Assembly: GCA_900764045.1 (NCBI GenBank)
Contig: CAAFMN010000077.1
Coordinates: forward strand, 1-36,095
Length of the DNA: 36,095 nt
DNA from: Clostridia bacterium
GTDB lineage: Bacteria; Bacillota; Clostridia; Lachnospirales; Bianqueaceae
Reading direction: 5' to 3'
Shown: piece after piece, positions 1 through 6,943 of the stretch
How positions within the stretch are numbered: the stretch's first letter is position 1
How the letters are laid out: each line of letters starts with the position of its first letter
Translations under genes and position numbers: made by a program
Notes under the pieces: model-generated
Told to the model about the DNA's origin: nothing
What the model saw: the letters and a program-made list of their open reading frames with translations, nothing else
Database searches by the model: none

Positions 1-263
1 GTCAAGGAAAGGCAACTGCTATGACAACTGCATTATGGAAACATTCTTTGGAAGACTTAAAAATGAGATGTTTTACGGGTATGAGAAGGAATATACCTCT
101 TTTGAAATCTTCTCGAAAGCAATTGCTGACTATATTGATTACTACAACAACAGGAGAATTCAAGCCAAAACAAAATGGATGCCTCCCGTAAAATTCCGGG
201 AAGCATCCATGACGTGAAACTAATTATTCAATTCAAATAACGGTGTCCAGAAAACTGGGTACA
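1..263 (+). mobile_element. Right end of an IS3-family insertion sequence
   Basis: The window opens inside an IS element. It holds the 3' end of an IS3-type transposase (2-217), then a short non-coding tail and a probable terminal inverted repeat at 243-263 (GTGTCCAGAAAACTGGGTACA). Read outward from the other strand this begins TGTACCC, in keeping with the TG...CA ends of the IS3 family. The left end and the target-site duplication are outside the window, so the outer boundary is inferred from the terminal motif only. The flanking host DNA beyond 263 resembles a promoter found again at 16.3 kb. Confidence 0.75.
2..217 (+). CDS. IS3-family transposase, C-terminal fragment (5' end outside window)
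   Basis: This is the last 71 codons of an OrfB-type DDE transposase. The frame is open from base 2 and reads SRKGNCYDNC, then METFFGRLKNEM, the block around the final catalytic Glu of IS3-family rve integrase domains. A YYNNRRIQ-like stretch and a P-x-x-FR tail follow, both usual at the C terminus of this family. The ATG at 35 is internal and not a real start. The stop codon at 215-217 lies about 25 bases before the terminal repeat, a typical layout. Whether the element is intact cannot be judged here. Confidence 0.85.
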   Translation, partial: SRKGNCYDNCIMETFFGRLKNEMFYGYEKEYTSFEIFSKAIADYIDYYNNRRIQAKTKWMPPVKFREASMT

Positions 264-280
264 TATCACTTATGAGGAAT

Positions 281-309
281 ATTGTATCACTTTTCTGAAT
301 ATTTTGCAA
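281..309 (-). promoter_or_regulatory. Sigma-A-type promoter reading into the IS element (duplicate of the 16.3 kb promoter)
   Basis: On the minus strand TTGCAA (304-309) and TACAAT (281-286) are separated by 17 bases. The block at about 270-311 matches 16322-16364 with only about four differences over some 42 bases. At 16.3 kb the same promoter drives a nuclease-like gene. Here the sequence runs straight into the IS end at 263, roughly where the ribosome binding site should be, so the element probably separated this promoter from its gene. Confidence 0.6.
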
Positions 310-325
310 TCATTGGAGCGTTTTT

Positions 326-679
326 TTATTTGAGCTTCGGCTGAAACAATACCGCTCCCACAAAGCCAAAGATCACAGCCGCTGAGATTCCAGCGGCTGT
401 CGCTTTCAGCCCACCGCTTAAGACTCCGATCCAACCGGCGCTCTGTACTTCTTCCATGACTCCCTTGCTCAAACTGTATCCAAACCCTGTCAGCGGAACC
501 GTCGCGCCAGCTCCGGCAAATTCCACCAGAGGCTCATACCACCCAAGTCCGCCCAGGATTGCTCCCGCCACTACAAAGATCACAACGATCCTGGCCGGAG
601 TCAGCTGGGTCCGCTGCAATAAAACCTGCCCTACGACACAGATCAGACCGCCCACCCAAAACGCATTGAACCATTCCAT
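326..679 (-). CDS. spoVAE: Stage V sporulation protein AE (SpoVAE/SpoVAEb)
   Basis: This is a 117-aa integral membrane protein of the SpoVAC/SpoVAEb family, part of the channel that moves Ca-dipicolinate into the forespore and releases it at germination. The sequence is almost all hydrophobic helices, with the family block GWYEPLVEFAGAGATVPLTG near the middle. It resembles the matching block of SpoVAC (GWYDNLGKFAGAGS) in the same operon, as expected for these related subunits. A strong AAGGAGG site lies directly before the ATG. It is the last gene of the minus-strand spoVA operon, with 12 bases between it and spoVAD. No spoVAEa, spoVAF or clear terminator follows before the IS. Confidence 0.92.
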   Translation of the reverse strand: MEWFNAFWVGGLICVVGQVLLQRTQLTPARIVVIFVVAGAILGGLGWYEPLVEFAGAGATVPLTGFGYSLSKGVMEEVQSAGWIGVLSGGLKATAAGISAAVIFGFVGAVLFQPKLK

Positions 680-691
680 CCTCTCTCCTCC

Positions 692-1708
692 TTATACGGC
701 TTCCAATACAACCGCCTGCGCGATTCCAGGGATCGATTCTCCCTGCTGCGTGGATAATGGCGACAAAAGCGCTCCGGTCGGTACAAAAAGCACCTTTCTG
801 TACTGTCCCTCCATCATCGCGGGCAGGATATAATTTACTAGTGTCAAAGCGCTGCTGCCGCATCCGCTGCCGCCCGCGTGAACATCCTGGCTTTCTCTGT
901 CATATACAATCAGACCGCAGTCGCTCAAACGATCCTTGATATCATATCCGTCTCTTTTCACCAGCTCGCCTGCCAGCTGCAAACCATATTGTCCCAGATC
1001 TCCGGTAAAGATCCGGTCATAAGCTTCCGGCTCCTCCTCAAAATCCTTCAGATGCTGACTGATCGTATGTGCCGCTGCCGGAGCCATACTGGCCCCCATG
1101 TTGTTGGCGTCCTTAATCCCGAAATCCACCACCCGCCCCGTTGTCAGCCGGGTAATCCGAGCCATGGGCTTGCCCTCATATCCCACAATCACCGCCCCGC
1201 TGCCGGTCACCGTCCTGGTCGCATACAACGGGCGCTGTCCGCCATAAGCCAGGGGCTGCCGAAACTGCTTTTCCGCCGCGCAGAAATGGCTCGATGCTTC
1301 GGCTGCCGCGTATCTCGCAAAGCCGCCTGCCACTGTCATTGCCGCCAGCTGGATAGATTCTCCCATCGTCGAACAGGCCCCATACAAACCAAAAAACGGG
1401 ATCGCCAGTTCGCGCATGGCAAACCCGGAGGCCGTTACCTGATTCATCAGATCTCCCGCAAAAATATACTGAATCTGTGAGCGGTCCAATCCCGACTTCT
1501 GGATCACACGCCGGATCGTACTCAGTACCATCTGACTCTCCGCTTTTTCCCAGGATTTCTCGTGATTCATCTCATCCGCCAGCGCGATATCCAGATTCTT
1601 TCCGAGGGGCCCTTGCTGCTCCAGAATTCCTCCGGCGGACGCCGCCTGCAGGATATAGGGCGGATTCTCAAACGCGATGCTCTGTAAACCGATATGATGA
1701 CACTTCAT
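692..1708 (-). CDS. spoVAD: Stage V sporulation protein AD (SpoVAD)
   Basis: This 338-aa protein has a thiolase/ketoacyl-synthase-like fold and is the dipicolinate-binding subunit of the SpoVA channel. Family hallmarks are visible: SWEKAES near residue 52, IFAGDLMNQ, the GLYGACSTMGES block with the Cys that sits where thiolases have their nucleophile, SSHFCAAEKQFR and a late GGSGCGSSA loop. Length matches the family. The start is set by GGGAGG about 7 bases before the ATG. The gene begins 3 bases after the spoVAC stop, so the two are translationally close. Expression in the forespore under sigma-G is known for the family and not shown by this sequence. Confidence 0.95.
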   Translation of the reverse strand: MKCHHIGLQSIAFENPPYILQAASAGGILEQQGPLGKNLDIALADEMNHEKSWEKAESQMVLSTIRRVIQKSGLDRSQIQYIFAGDLMNQVTASGFAMRELAIPFFGLYGACSTMGESIQLAAMTVAGGFARYAAAEASSHFCAAEKQFRQPLAYGGQRPLYATRTVTGSGAVIVGYEGKPMARITRLTTGRVVDFGIKDANNMGASMAPAAAHTISQHLKDFEEEPEAYDRIFTGDLGQYGLQLAGELVKRDGYDIKDRLSDCGLIVYDRESQDVHAGGSGCGSSALTLVNYILPAMMEGQYRKVLFVPTGALLSPLSTQQGESIPGIAQAVVLEAV

Positions 1709-1711
1709 AGG

Positions 1712-2170
1712 TCAGCCTCCCAATGCTAATATCAGAGAATAGATCAGCCCTACCCCGGAAGATGCCAGCAATCCGTACAGGATCACTGGCCCCGCGATTG
1801 TAAAAAGCTTGGCTCCGAGTCCCAGAATAAATCCTTCTTTTTTAAATTCAATGGCGGACGCCACAACTCCGTTGGCAAAGCCCGTAATCGGAATGATCGA
1901 GCCCGCGCCCGCGAATTTTCCCAGATTGTCATACCATCCCAATCCTGTTGCCATCGCGCTGAGAAAGATCAGCGTCACACTGACCCAAGTCTGCGCGTCC
2001 TGTCTGGCCAGTCCCATTCCCATATAAGCCTCCAACAGGAGTTGTCCCAGCATGCAGATCGTTCCCCCTACCAAAAACGCTTTTGCGCATCCGCTCAGGA
2101 GGTTCGTCTGCGGGCATACATGGCTTACCCTCAATCGATACGCCCGCTTACCCTGTTCCGTCATATTCAT
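1712..2170 (-). CDS. spoVAC: Stage V sporulation protein AC (SpoVAC)
   Basis: This 152-aa membrane protein belongs to the SpoVAC/SpoVAEb family; in Bacillus SpoVAC acts as a mechanosensitive dipicolinate channel subunit. Several hydrophobic segments flank the conserved GLGWYDNLGKFAGAGSIIPI stretch. The frame is open further upstream to 2437, but that extension overlaps spoVAB and looks non-coding. The start at 2170 (MNMTEQGKR) has AAAAGGAG 8-9 bases upstream and gives the usual family length. It lies 14 bases after spoVAB and 3 bases before spoVAD. Confidence 0.93.
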   Translation of the reverse strand: MNMTEQGKRAYRLRVSHVCPQTNLLSGCAKAFLVGGTICMLGQLLLEAYMGMGLARQDAQTWVSVTLIFLSAMATGLGWYDNLGKFAGAGSIIPITGFANGVVASAIEFKKEGFILGLGAKLFTIAGPVILYGLLASSGVGLIYSLILALGG

Positions 2171-2184
2171 ACGCGATTCTCCTT

Positions 2185-2613
2185 TTATTGATATTGTGTA
2201 AATCCCGGCACGCCAAAATACAAAAATACACCTACGGTTTTTCCCAGACTGAGCGCCAGCAGCATCCACGGGAGCTTCTGCGTCATCTTGCTTCTGCGGC
2301 ACAATATAGGAATTACATCCAGCACTTCGGCAATCGCTACCGCCAAACACCCGACGAACACACCGAAAAATAATCCGCTGACGACATTGCCTGCCTGTCC
2401 GATCCATTGCAATTTCATCGGAAACAGGAGGCTCCACGCTCCGGTTGTGATCCCTCCGGCGATACAGTTTTCATACAGCAGGATATGCCGACGCCCACCG
2501 CTCAGCTGCGCCATACGCGGTACAATACCGATAATCACAATCACCGCGAATACGCCGCCTGCCACCGTCAGACCGCAGGCCAAACCTATGAAGATCTCTG
2601 CCGCAATCCTCAT
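2185..2613 (-). CDS. spoVAB: Stage V sporulation protein AB (SpoVAB)
   Basis: This 142-aa polytopic membrane protein matches SpoVAB in size, position and pattern, with four to five hydrophobic helices. It starts with a GLACGLTVAGGVFAVI-type helix, followed by PRMAQLSGGRRHILLYENCI and a helix containing LDVIPIL. SpoVAB is required for dipicolinate uptake but its exact role is not settled. Its ATG overlaps the spoVAA stop by four bases (ATGA), so translation is probably coupled. Confidence 0.92.
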   Translation of the reverse strand: MRIAAEIFIGLACGLTVAGGVFAVIVIIGIVPRMAQLSGGRRHILLYENCIAGGITTGAWSLLFPMKLQWIGQAGNVVSGLFFGVFVGCLAVAIAEVLDVIPILCRRSKMTQKLPWMLLALSLGKTVGVFLYFGVPGFTQYQ

Positions 2614-3269
2614 CGCTCTGCCTCCTCGGTGCTGCCTGAAAGTCTTCCCGGGCCATAGTCGATATCATCGGACAGAATCTCCTGTAGGCAATCCTGCACC
2701 TTTTTCTCGTAATCGGCAAACTCTACTTCCACCGGTGTCGGATCCTCCGACAGCCTCTTCTTGGAAAAATGATTGAAAAAGAGCGTGATTCCGATTGTGA
2801 TCCCAATCGCGTAGGCCCCAATCAGCCAGAAGGGTCTGGGATCCTCCTGTCCTGTAAAAATACGGTTGACCTCGACAAAAACATCTGGTACACCGGCATC
2901 CGTGTGAAAGGTCATGATCGCGAACATTCCTCCAAAGAACAGAACCGCGCAAATCAGTGCCGTTTTGATTCTGTCCAGCGTCCGGCTCTTCCTGGCTTCT
3001 TCCATGGGTTTGTAGGATAGGATGATATCCTGTGCTCCCGTATTGATCACACAGGTGTCCTTAAGGTTTCTCTGCACCGTCTCGATCACGTCCATGATAC
3101 TGATCAGGCGCCGTTCCTTCTCCCCGCCGCTCAAATGCGTAACTTCCAATTTTTTTGCCTGATGAACGATCTCCGGTTTTCCTGTAAGCTCTCCAAGATC
3201 GCTCACGGTAATCGCACGCTTGCTGACGATATTGACCGTCCTGGGCGCCTTAAAATACAGTATCTCCAT
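2610..3269 (-). CDS. spoVAA: Stage V sporulation protein AA (SpoVAA)
   Basis: This is the first gene of the spoVA operon, 219 aa. The N-terminal half is soluble (MEILYFKAPRTVNIVSKRAI, then a VTHLSGGEKERRLISIMDVI block). The C-terminal half holds two membrane helices near residues 126-146 and 169-188 and ends in an acidic tail. GGGAGG lies about 7 bases before the ATG. The gene diverges from spoIIAA with 149 bases between the two starts. In B. subtilis spoVA lies downstream of spoIIA on the same strand; here the neighbourhood is kept but the orientation is reversed. Confidence 0.9.
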   Translation of the reverse strand: MEILYFKAPRTVNIVSKRAITVSDLGELTGKPEIVHQAKKLEVTHLSGGEKERRLISIMDVIETVQRNLKDTCVINTGAQDIILSYKPMEEARKSRTLDRIKTALICAVLFFGGMFAIMTFHTDAGVPDVFVEVNRIFTGQEDPRPFWLIGAYAIGITIGITLFFNHFSKKRLSEDPTPVEVEFADYEKKVQDCLQEILSDDIDYGPGRLSGSTEEAER

Positions 3270-3418
3270 AAGGATCCTCCCTTCCTTCGGTTAGTCTGTC
3301 ATGTCCGGCGGCGAATTATACACGATATAATTTGTCGAACGATTTTGCTTGCTTTTTCCTATTCTACCCTTTACACTGTATCATATACAATTACAATTTT
3401 TTCCATGGAGGTGTCATC
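3270..3418. promoter_or_regulatory. Divergent spoVA / spoIIA control region
   Basis: These 149 bases must carry the promoter of the forespore spoVA operon (minus strand) and of the pre-septation spoIIA operon (plus strand). From family knowledge sigma-G and sigma-H would be expected. I found no convincing match to either consensus by eye. A weak minus-strand candidate (GTATA at 3384-3388 and TAGAATA about 17 bases downstream) is too degenerate to call. A back-to-back pair of differently timed sporulation promoters is the safe statement. Confidence 0.5.
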
Positions 3419-3781
3419 ATGTCTCATCCAAACGATCCCTCGCTGCGTATGGAATCCCGTGACAATTGTCTTCTCATCCATGTGCTGGGAGAATTGGACC
3501 ATCACTACTGCGAATCCGCGCGCGGCCGCATTGACGATTCTTATGACGACTGCCGCGCCCTGCATATGATTTTTGATTTTTCCGGGTTGGATTTTATGGA
3601 CAGCTCCGCCATCGGCCTGATTCTGGGGCGCAGCAAAAAAGCCGCTCTTCTGGGCGGCCAGGTTGTGCTGATTCATGTCTCTCCGCGTCTGCACAAGATC
3701 TTTACCATGTCCGGACTCTACAGGATCGTACAGGAAGCGCCGGATTATCCCGCAGCCTTACGCCTTACGAAAGGAGAATGA
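3419..3781 (+). CDS. spoIIAA: Anti-sigma-F factor antagonist SpoIIAA
   Basis: This 120-aa STAS-domain protein, when unphosphorylated, binds SpoIIAB and frees sigma-F in the forespore. The conserved LGELDHHY block is at residues 23-30. The phosphorylation loop reads FMDSSAIGLILGR, with Ser62 aligning to Ser58 of B. subtilis SpoIIAA, the residue phosphorylated by SpoIIAB. The frame is open upstream to 3332, but GGAGG at 3407-3411 sits 7 bases before the ATG at 3419 and the family begins there. It ends 2 bases before spoIIAB. The dephosphorylating partner SpoIIE is not in the window. Confidence 0.95.
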   Translation: MSHPNDPSLRMESRDNCLLIHVLGELDHHYCESARGRIDDSYDDCRALHMIFDFSGLDFMDSSAIGLILGRSKKAALLGGQVVLIHVSPRLHKIFTMSGLYRIVQEAPDYPAALRLTKGE

Positions 3782-3783
3782 TT

Positions 3784-4212
3784 ATGGAACCCTACTTTCA
3801 TCTCGAATTTGACAGCTCCTCTCCCAATGAAGCCTTTGCGCGCGCCGCGGTCTGTGCCTTTGCCGCGCGCCTGGACCCAACGCTGGAGGAGCTGGACGAC
3901 ATCCGCACGGCCGTCTCCGAGGCTGTTACCAACGCCATTATCCACGGCTATGCCCAGGAGGAAGGCGCTGTCTGCCTCAATGCCCGCCTATCCGGCAACC
4001 TTCTGACCGTCTCCGTTGAAGATCACGGTGTCGGTATGGCGGATATCCGCCAGGCCATGATGCCCCTCTATACCTCCCGGCCGGACCTGGAACGCTCCGG
4101 GTTAGGGTTTACTCTAATGGAAAGCTTCATGGATTCTGTGGATGTCGTCTCCACTCCCGGCTCCGGCACCACTGTCACCATGACCAAGAAGCTGGGCGAT
4201 GGAACGCAGTGA
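3784..4212 (+). CDS. spoIIAB: Anti-sigma-F factor / serine kinase SpoIIAB
   Basis: This 142-aa GHKL-fold ATPase and kinase holds sigma-F inactive and phosphorylates SpoIIAA. The ATP-binding boxes are clear: N box EAVTNAIIHGY, G1 box EDHGVGM and G2 box RSGLGFTLM. There are two possible ATGs, 3778 and 3784. The ribosome binding site AAGGAG (3771-3776) is only 1 base from the first but 7 bases from the second, so 3784 is preferred; it also matches the family N terminus (x-x-FHLEF). The stop lies 14 bases inside sigF, so the inhibitor and its sigma factor are translationally coupled. Confidence 0.95.
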   Translation: MEPYFHLEFDSSSPNEAFARAAVCAFAARLDPTLEELDDIRTAVSEAVTNAIIHGYAQEEGAVCLNARLSGNLLTVSVEDHGVGMADIRQAMMPLYTSRPDLERSGLGFTLMESFMDSVDVVSTPGSGTTVTMTKKLGDGTQ

Positions 4213-4873
4213 TCTCAGAGAACGGCTGATTCTGGATAATCTCGGCCTGGTTCGTATGGTAGCGACCCGCCTGTCTGATGGCCGGAGCGACCCGGAGGAT
4301 CTCATCCAATACGGTCAGATTGGCCTGATTCAAGCCGCGGACCGCTATGATTCCGCCTACGGCGCTTCTTTTTCCTCATATGCCGTACCGTATATTACCG
4401 GAGAAATCCGCCGATATCTTCGTGAAAACCGTCCTGTAAAATGCAGCCGGGAATTCGGCCGTCTCTGCAGTATCGTACGCCGATATCAGCAGGAAGCAGA
4501 AAACAAAAACGGCAAAGCCCCTACCATCGAGGAACTCTGCCGCGCGTTGTCGCTTGATCGTGAAACACTGCTGCTGGCTCTGAATACTTCCGCACCGGTC
4601 TTTTCCCTGGAGACGCCTCTCAACAGCGAAGAAGAAGGATTCTGTCTGGCCGATACGCTTGCTGCCTCTCCGCCATCCACACCTCTGGAAGACCGTCTGG
4701 ATCTGTCGGACAGCATCCGAGCCCTGCCCGAATCGGAACGCCATCTGATTGAACTGCGCTATTATAAAAACCTGACCCAGACCGAAACCGCCAAGCGGCT
4801 GGGGCTGAGCCAGGTACAAGTCTGCCGTATGGAAAAAAGGATTTTACTTGCTCTGCGCCAGAAAATCCGCTGA
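4199..4873 (+). CDS. sigF: RNA polymerase sigma-F factor (SpoIIAC/SigF)
   Basis: This 224-aa sigma-70 family member is the first forespore-specific sigma factor. Region 2 reads PEDLIQYGQIGLIQAADRYD and FSSYAVPYITGEIRRYLR. Region 3 follows (APTIEELCRALSLDRETL). Region 4 ends with the helix-turn-helix NLTQTETAKRLGLSQVQVCR. The ATG lies inside spoIIAB with only a weak Shine-Dalgarno, consistent with coupling. The last 30 bases overlap, on the opposite strand, the end of the HAD phosphatase gene. No intrinsic terminator separates the two convergent units. Confidence 0.95.
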   Translation: MERSDLRERLILDNLGLVRMVATRLSDGRSDPEDLIQYGQIGLIQAADRYDSAYGASFSSYAVPYITGEIRRYLRENRPVKCSREFGRLCSIVRRYQQEAENKNGKAPTIEELCRALSLDRETLLLALNTSAPVFSLETPLNSEEEGFCLADTLAASPPSTPLEDRLDLSDSIRALPESERHLIELRYYKNLTQTETAKRLGLSQVQVCRMEKRILLALRQKIR

Positions 4874-5500
4874 ACGCAAAAGGCTGGGGAGCTCACGGAT
4901 ATCCTGTAGACGCCGGGACGCTTCCTGCACCTGTCCAAAACCATATGCCGCGTAAATAAACGGAATCCCCGCTGTCAGCGCCGCCTTCCGATCCCCTTCT
5001 GTATCGCCTATGTAGATACTATTCTTCCAATGGTTGCGCTCCATCACCAGCCGGATATTCTCTCCCTTAGGCAGGTATGTCGTCCCGTAATCCTCATGAT
5101 CACAGAAATATTGCCCCAGCCGGTGGTATTCCAGAAAGGCCTCGATATAGCCGGAGTGACAGTTACTCACTATATAGAGCGGATACTCCTTGGACAATTC
5201 CCGGAGCGTATCCTCCAAGCCTTCAAAGAGCTGTCCGCCTGTCCGGCAGATCTCCTGCCTCTCCTCCTCGCAGCATTCTTCCAATATCTCCATCCCCTGT
5301 TCCAGTATAAGATCCGGGAACAGTCTCCTGGCAATCTCCTCCAATGTAAGTCCCATAATACCGCGGATATCCGACTCCTGCGGTATTTTTTTAACTCTCG
5401 GATCCTTCCGGCAAACTCTCTGCCATGCTCTCAGGACCGGCGCTGTAGAGTTCCACAGCGTCCCGTCCAGATCAAAACCGATTGCTTCAATCTGTCTCAT
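4844..5500 (-). CDS. HAD-superfamily phosphatase (subfamily IA, phosphoglycolate-phosphatase-like)
   Basis: This 218-aa soluble phosphatase has all four HAD motifs: I, FDLDGTLWNS with nucleophile Asp10 and acid Asp12; II, IVSNCHSG; III, the Lys of YLPKGENI; IV, YIGDTEGD. A helical cap lies between motifs I and II. Substrate cannot be told from sequence. Its ATG overlaps the stop of the preceding trpC-like gene (TAATG) and it has its own AAGGAG site, so the two are one transcription unit behind the promoter at 6312-6340. That pairing hints that its substrate may relate to an indole-glycerol-phosphate-type product, which is inference only. Its 3' end overlaps sigF antiparallel. Confidence 0.88.
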   Translation of the reverse strand: MRQIEAIGFDLDGTLWNSTAPVLRAWQRVCRKDPRVKKIPQESDIRGIMGLTLEEIARRLFPDLILEQGMEILEECCEEERQEICRTGGQLFEGLEDTLRELSKEYPLYIVSNCHSGYIEAFLEYHRLGQYFCDHEDYGTTYLPKGENIRLVMERNHWKNSIYIGDTEGDRKAALTAGIPFIYAAYGFGQVQEASRRLQDIRELPSLLRSADFLAQSK

Positions 5501-6273
5501 TATTCTCCTTTCAGATAACTGATCATCGTTTTACGGTCCTGGCCGCGCATCAGCACCTCACTCAAGAGCAAACCATCCATTCCGGCCTCTTGAAGCCTCT
5601 GCACCTGCTCCTGCGTCCTGATGCCGCCCTCTGAGACTTTATATATTCCATGCGGTATTCCGGCGCTCAGCTGAATACTGTGTTCAATATCGAGCGCAAA
5701 GGTCTCCAGATCCCGATTGTTGATCACGATCACTCTGGCTCCGGCCTGTACCGCCTGCCTCACTTCCGCCTCCGTATAGACCTCTACCAGCGCGCTCATC
5801 CCCAACCGATCACAGATACGAATATATTCCTTCAGTTCTGCCAGGCTCAAAATCCCGGCCATCAGGAAAATCCCAGCCGCTCCATTGTATCTTGCTTTGT
5901 ATATCTGGTATTCATCGATTACAAAATCCTTACCGATTACCGGCACTGCAACCTTGGCCGCTATCTCCCGCAGATACTCTTCCGAACCCAGATAAAAATA
6001 GGGCTCCGTCCAAACCGATATCAGGGGCACACCTGCCGCCGCGTATTCCTGCGCCATATTGACATATGGAAAATACGGTACGATCACCCCCATATCCGGG
6101 GACGCCTTCTTAATCTCACAGATCAGCGACAGACCTTCCCCCGCCAGTTCCCGCTCAACTTCAAATTCTCCGCGCGGCATTGACTCCGCACGCAGCTGGA
6201 TCTCCCGGTTCTTTCTGGACTTTTTCTCCTGGGCAACCCGCTGCCTTGTACGGTCCACAATCTGAGCAATCAT
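5500..6273 (-). CDS. Orphan indole-3-glycerol-phosphate synthase (TrpC-like)
   Basis: This 257-aa (beta/alpha)8-barrel protein aligns with IGPS, which closes carboxyphenylamino-deoxyribulose phosphate to indole-glycerol phosphate. The catalytic set is present: Glu53 and Lys55 in CEIKKASP, Lys115 in GKDFVID, Glu164 in ALVEV, Asn185 in INNRDL and Glu215 in SEGGI. Phosphate and loop regions are divergent: the usual SPSKG reads SPDMG, and the block after strand 3 reads SVWTEPYFYLGS. No other trp gene is in the window. AGGAGG lies 12 bases before the ATG, slightly far. The gene shares a transcript with the HAD phosphatase. It could be the genome's only TrpC or a specialised paralogue. Confidence 0.85.
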   Translation of the reverse strand: MIAQIVDRTRQRVAQEKKSRKNREIQLRAESMPRGEFEVERELAGEGLSLICEIKKASPDMGVIVPYFPYVNMAQEYAAAGVPLISVWTEPYFYLGSEEYLREIAAKVAVPVIGKDFVIDEYQIYKARYNGAAGIFLMAGILSLAELKEYIRICDRLGMSALVEVYTEAEVRQAVQAGARVIVINNRDLETFALDIEHSIQLSAGIPHGIYKVSEGGIRTQEQVQRLQEAGMDGLLLSEVLMRGQDRKTMISYLKGE

Positions 6274-6311
6274 CGGCCCTTTTAACCTCCTGTCCGTTAA
6301 AAACTACCGAT

Positions 6312-6340
6312 ATCATACCATATTCTTCTCAGATTTGCAA
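6312..6340 (-). promoter_or_regulatory. Sigma-A-type promoter of the trpC-like / HAD unit
   Basis: On the minus strand TTGCAA (6335-6340) and TATGAT (6312-6317) are 17 bases apart, and transcription would begin about 30 bases before the trpC-like start. It lies in the 86-base gap after the phosphopantetheinyl transferase gene, so the TrpC-HAD pair can be expressed independently of the upstream genes. Confidence 0.6.
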
Positions 6341-6359
6341 CTCTTTTCTGTCATTATGC

Positions 6360-6941
6360 CTATTTATAAAAAATTCTTTTGATTTGGTCTGGCAATTCAC
6401 AGGCATCCACGCAATACACCGATACGATATAATCCTCGAGCTTCCAGCTCTTGTAGCTCCCTGCCGAAGCGTTCACATAACGCAAATCCTGCCGAAGTCC
6501 CAGTCCTGACGCTTTAACAACGGCCTCTTTGAGTGTCCATATCCGGATCAGTTCCTCCTCCGGGGAGTTCGACAGCCGGAGCTTCTGCTGCTCCTCCTCG
6601 GAAAAAGAGCGCCGCGGCACTCCCAGATCCACCGGCCGAATCTTCTGGATATCGACCCCCACCGGCTTCCGCGCCAAGGCGCATGCCGCATATTCCTCCG
6701 AATGGCTCAGGCTGAAATACCACCCAGCAGGTTGTATAAAATACGGTTTCCCATACTCATAAAAGCCGATCTCAGGGGTTTCCACTCCTTCTTCAGCAGC
6801 CATCATCATGAAAAGCCTCCATGCGCAGAGGCTGCGCCGTCTCACCGTTTCATTGCGGTATTCCGCGATATGTCTTCGGATATTTTCCGGCAATTCCTCT
6901 TCCGGCTCTTCCCCTATCTTCGCATAATAGATCTTCATCAT
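6360..6941 (-). CDS. 4'-phosphopantetheinyl transferase, Sfp type
   Basis: This 193-aa enzyme transfers phosphopantetheine from CoA to carrier proteins. Visible motifs are GKPYF, FSLSHS, GVDIQKI (95-101) and the signature WTLKEAVVKASGLGL (135-149). Asp97 and Glu139 match Mg ligands of Sfp, but the middle acidic ligand (Glu109 in Sfp) is Gln99 here. Some PPTases do lack this third acid, so activity is plausible. The gene begins 2 bases after the stop of the LDH-like gene with no clear Shine-Dalgarno, pointing to translational coupling. Two adjacent ATGs (6941, 6938) make the start uncertain by one codon. No NRPS or PKS is nearby, so it may serve fatty-acid ACP. Confidence 0.9.
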   Translation of the reverse strand: MMKIYYAKIGEEPEEELPENIRRHIAEYRNETVRRRSLCAWRLFMMMAAEEGVETPEIGFYEYGKPYFIQPAGWYFSLSHSEEYAACALARKPVGVDIQKIRPVDLGVPRRSFSEEEQQKLRLSNSPEEELIRIWTLKEAVVKASGLGLRQDLRYVNASAGSYKSWKLEDYIVSVYCVDACELPDQIKRIFYK

Positions 6942-6943
6942 TT

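Noticed and set aside
3370..3397. TTTACA-16-TACAAT promoter before spoIIAA
   Set aside because: Transcription would start at about the ribosome binding site (3407), leaving no leader; spoIIA is also expected to use sigma-H.
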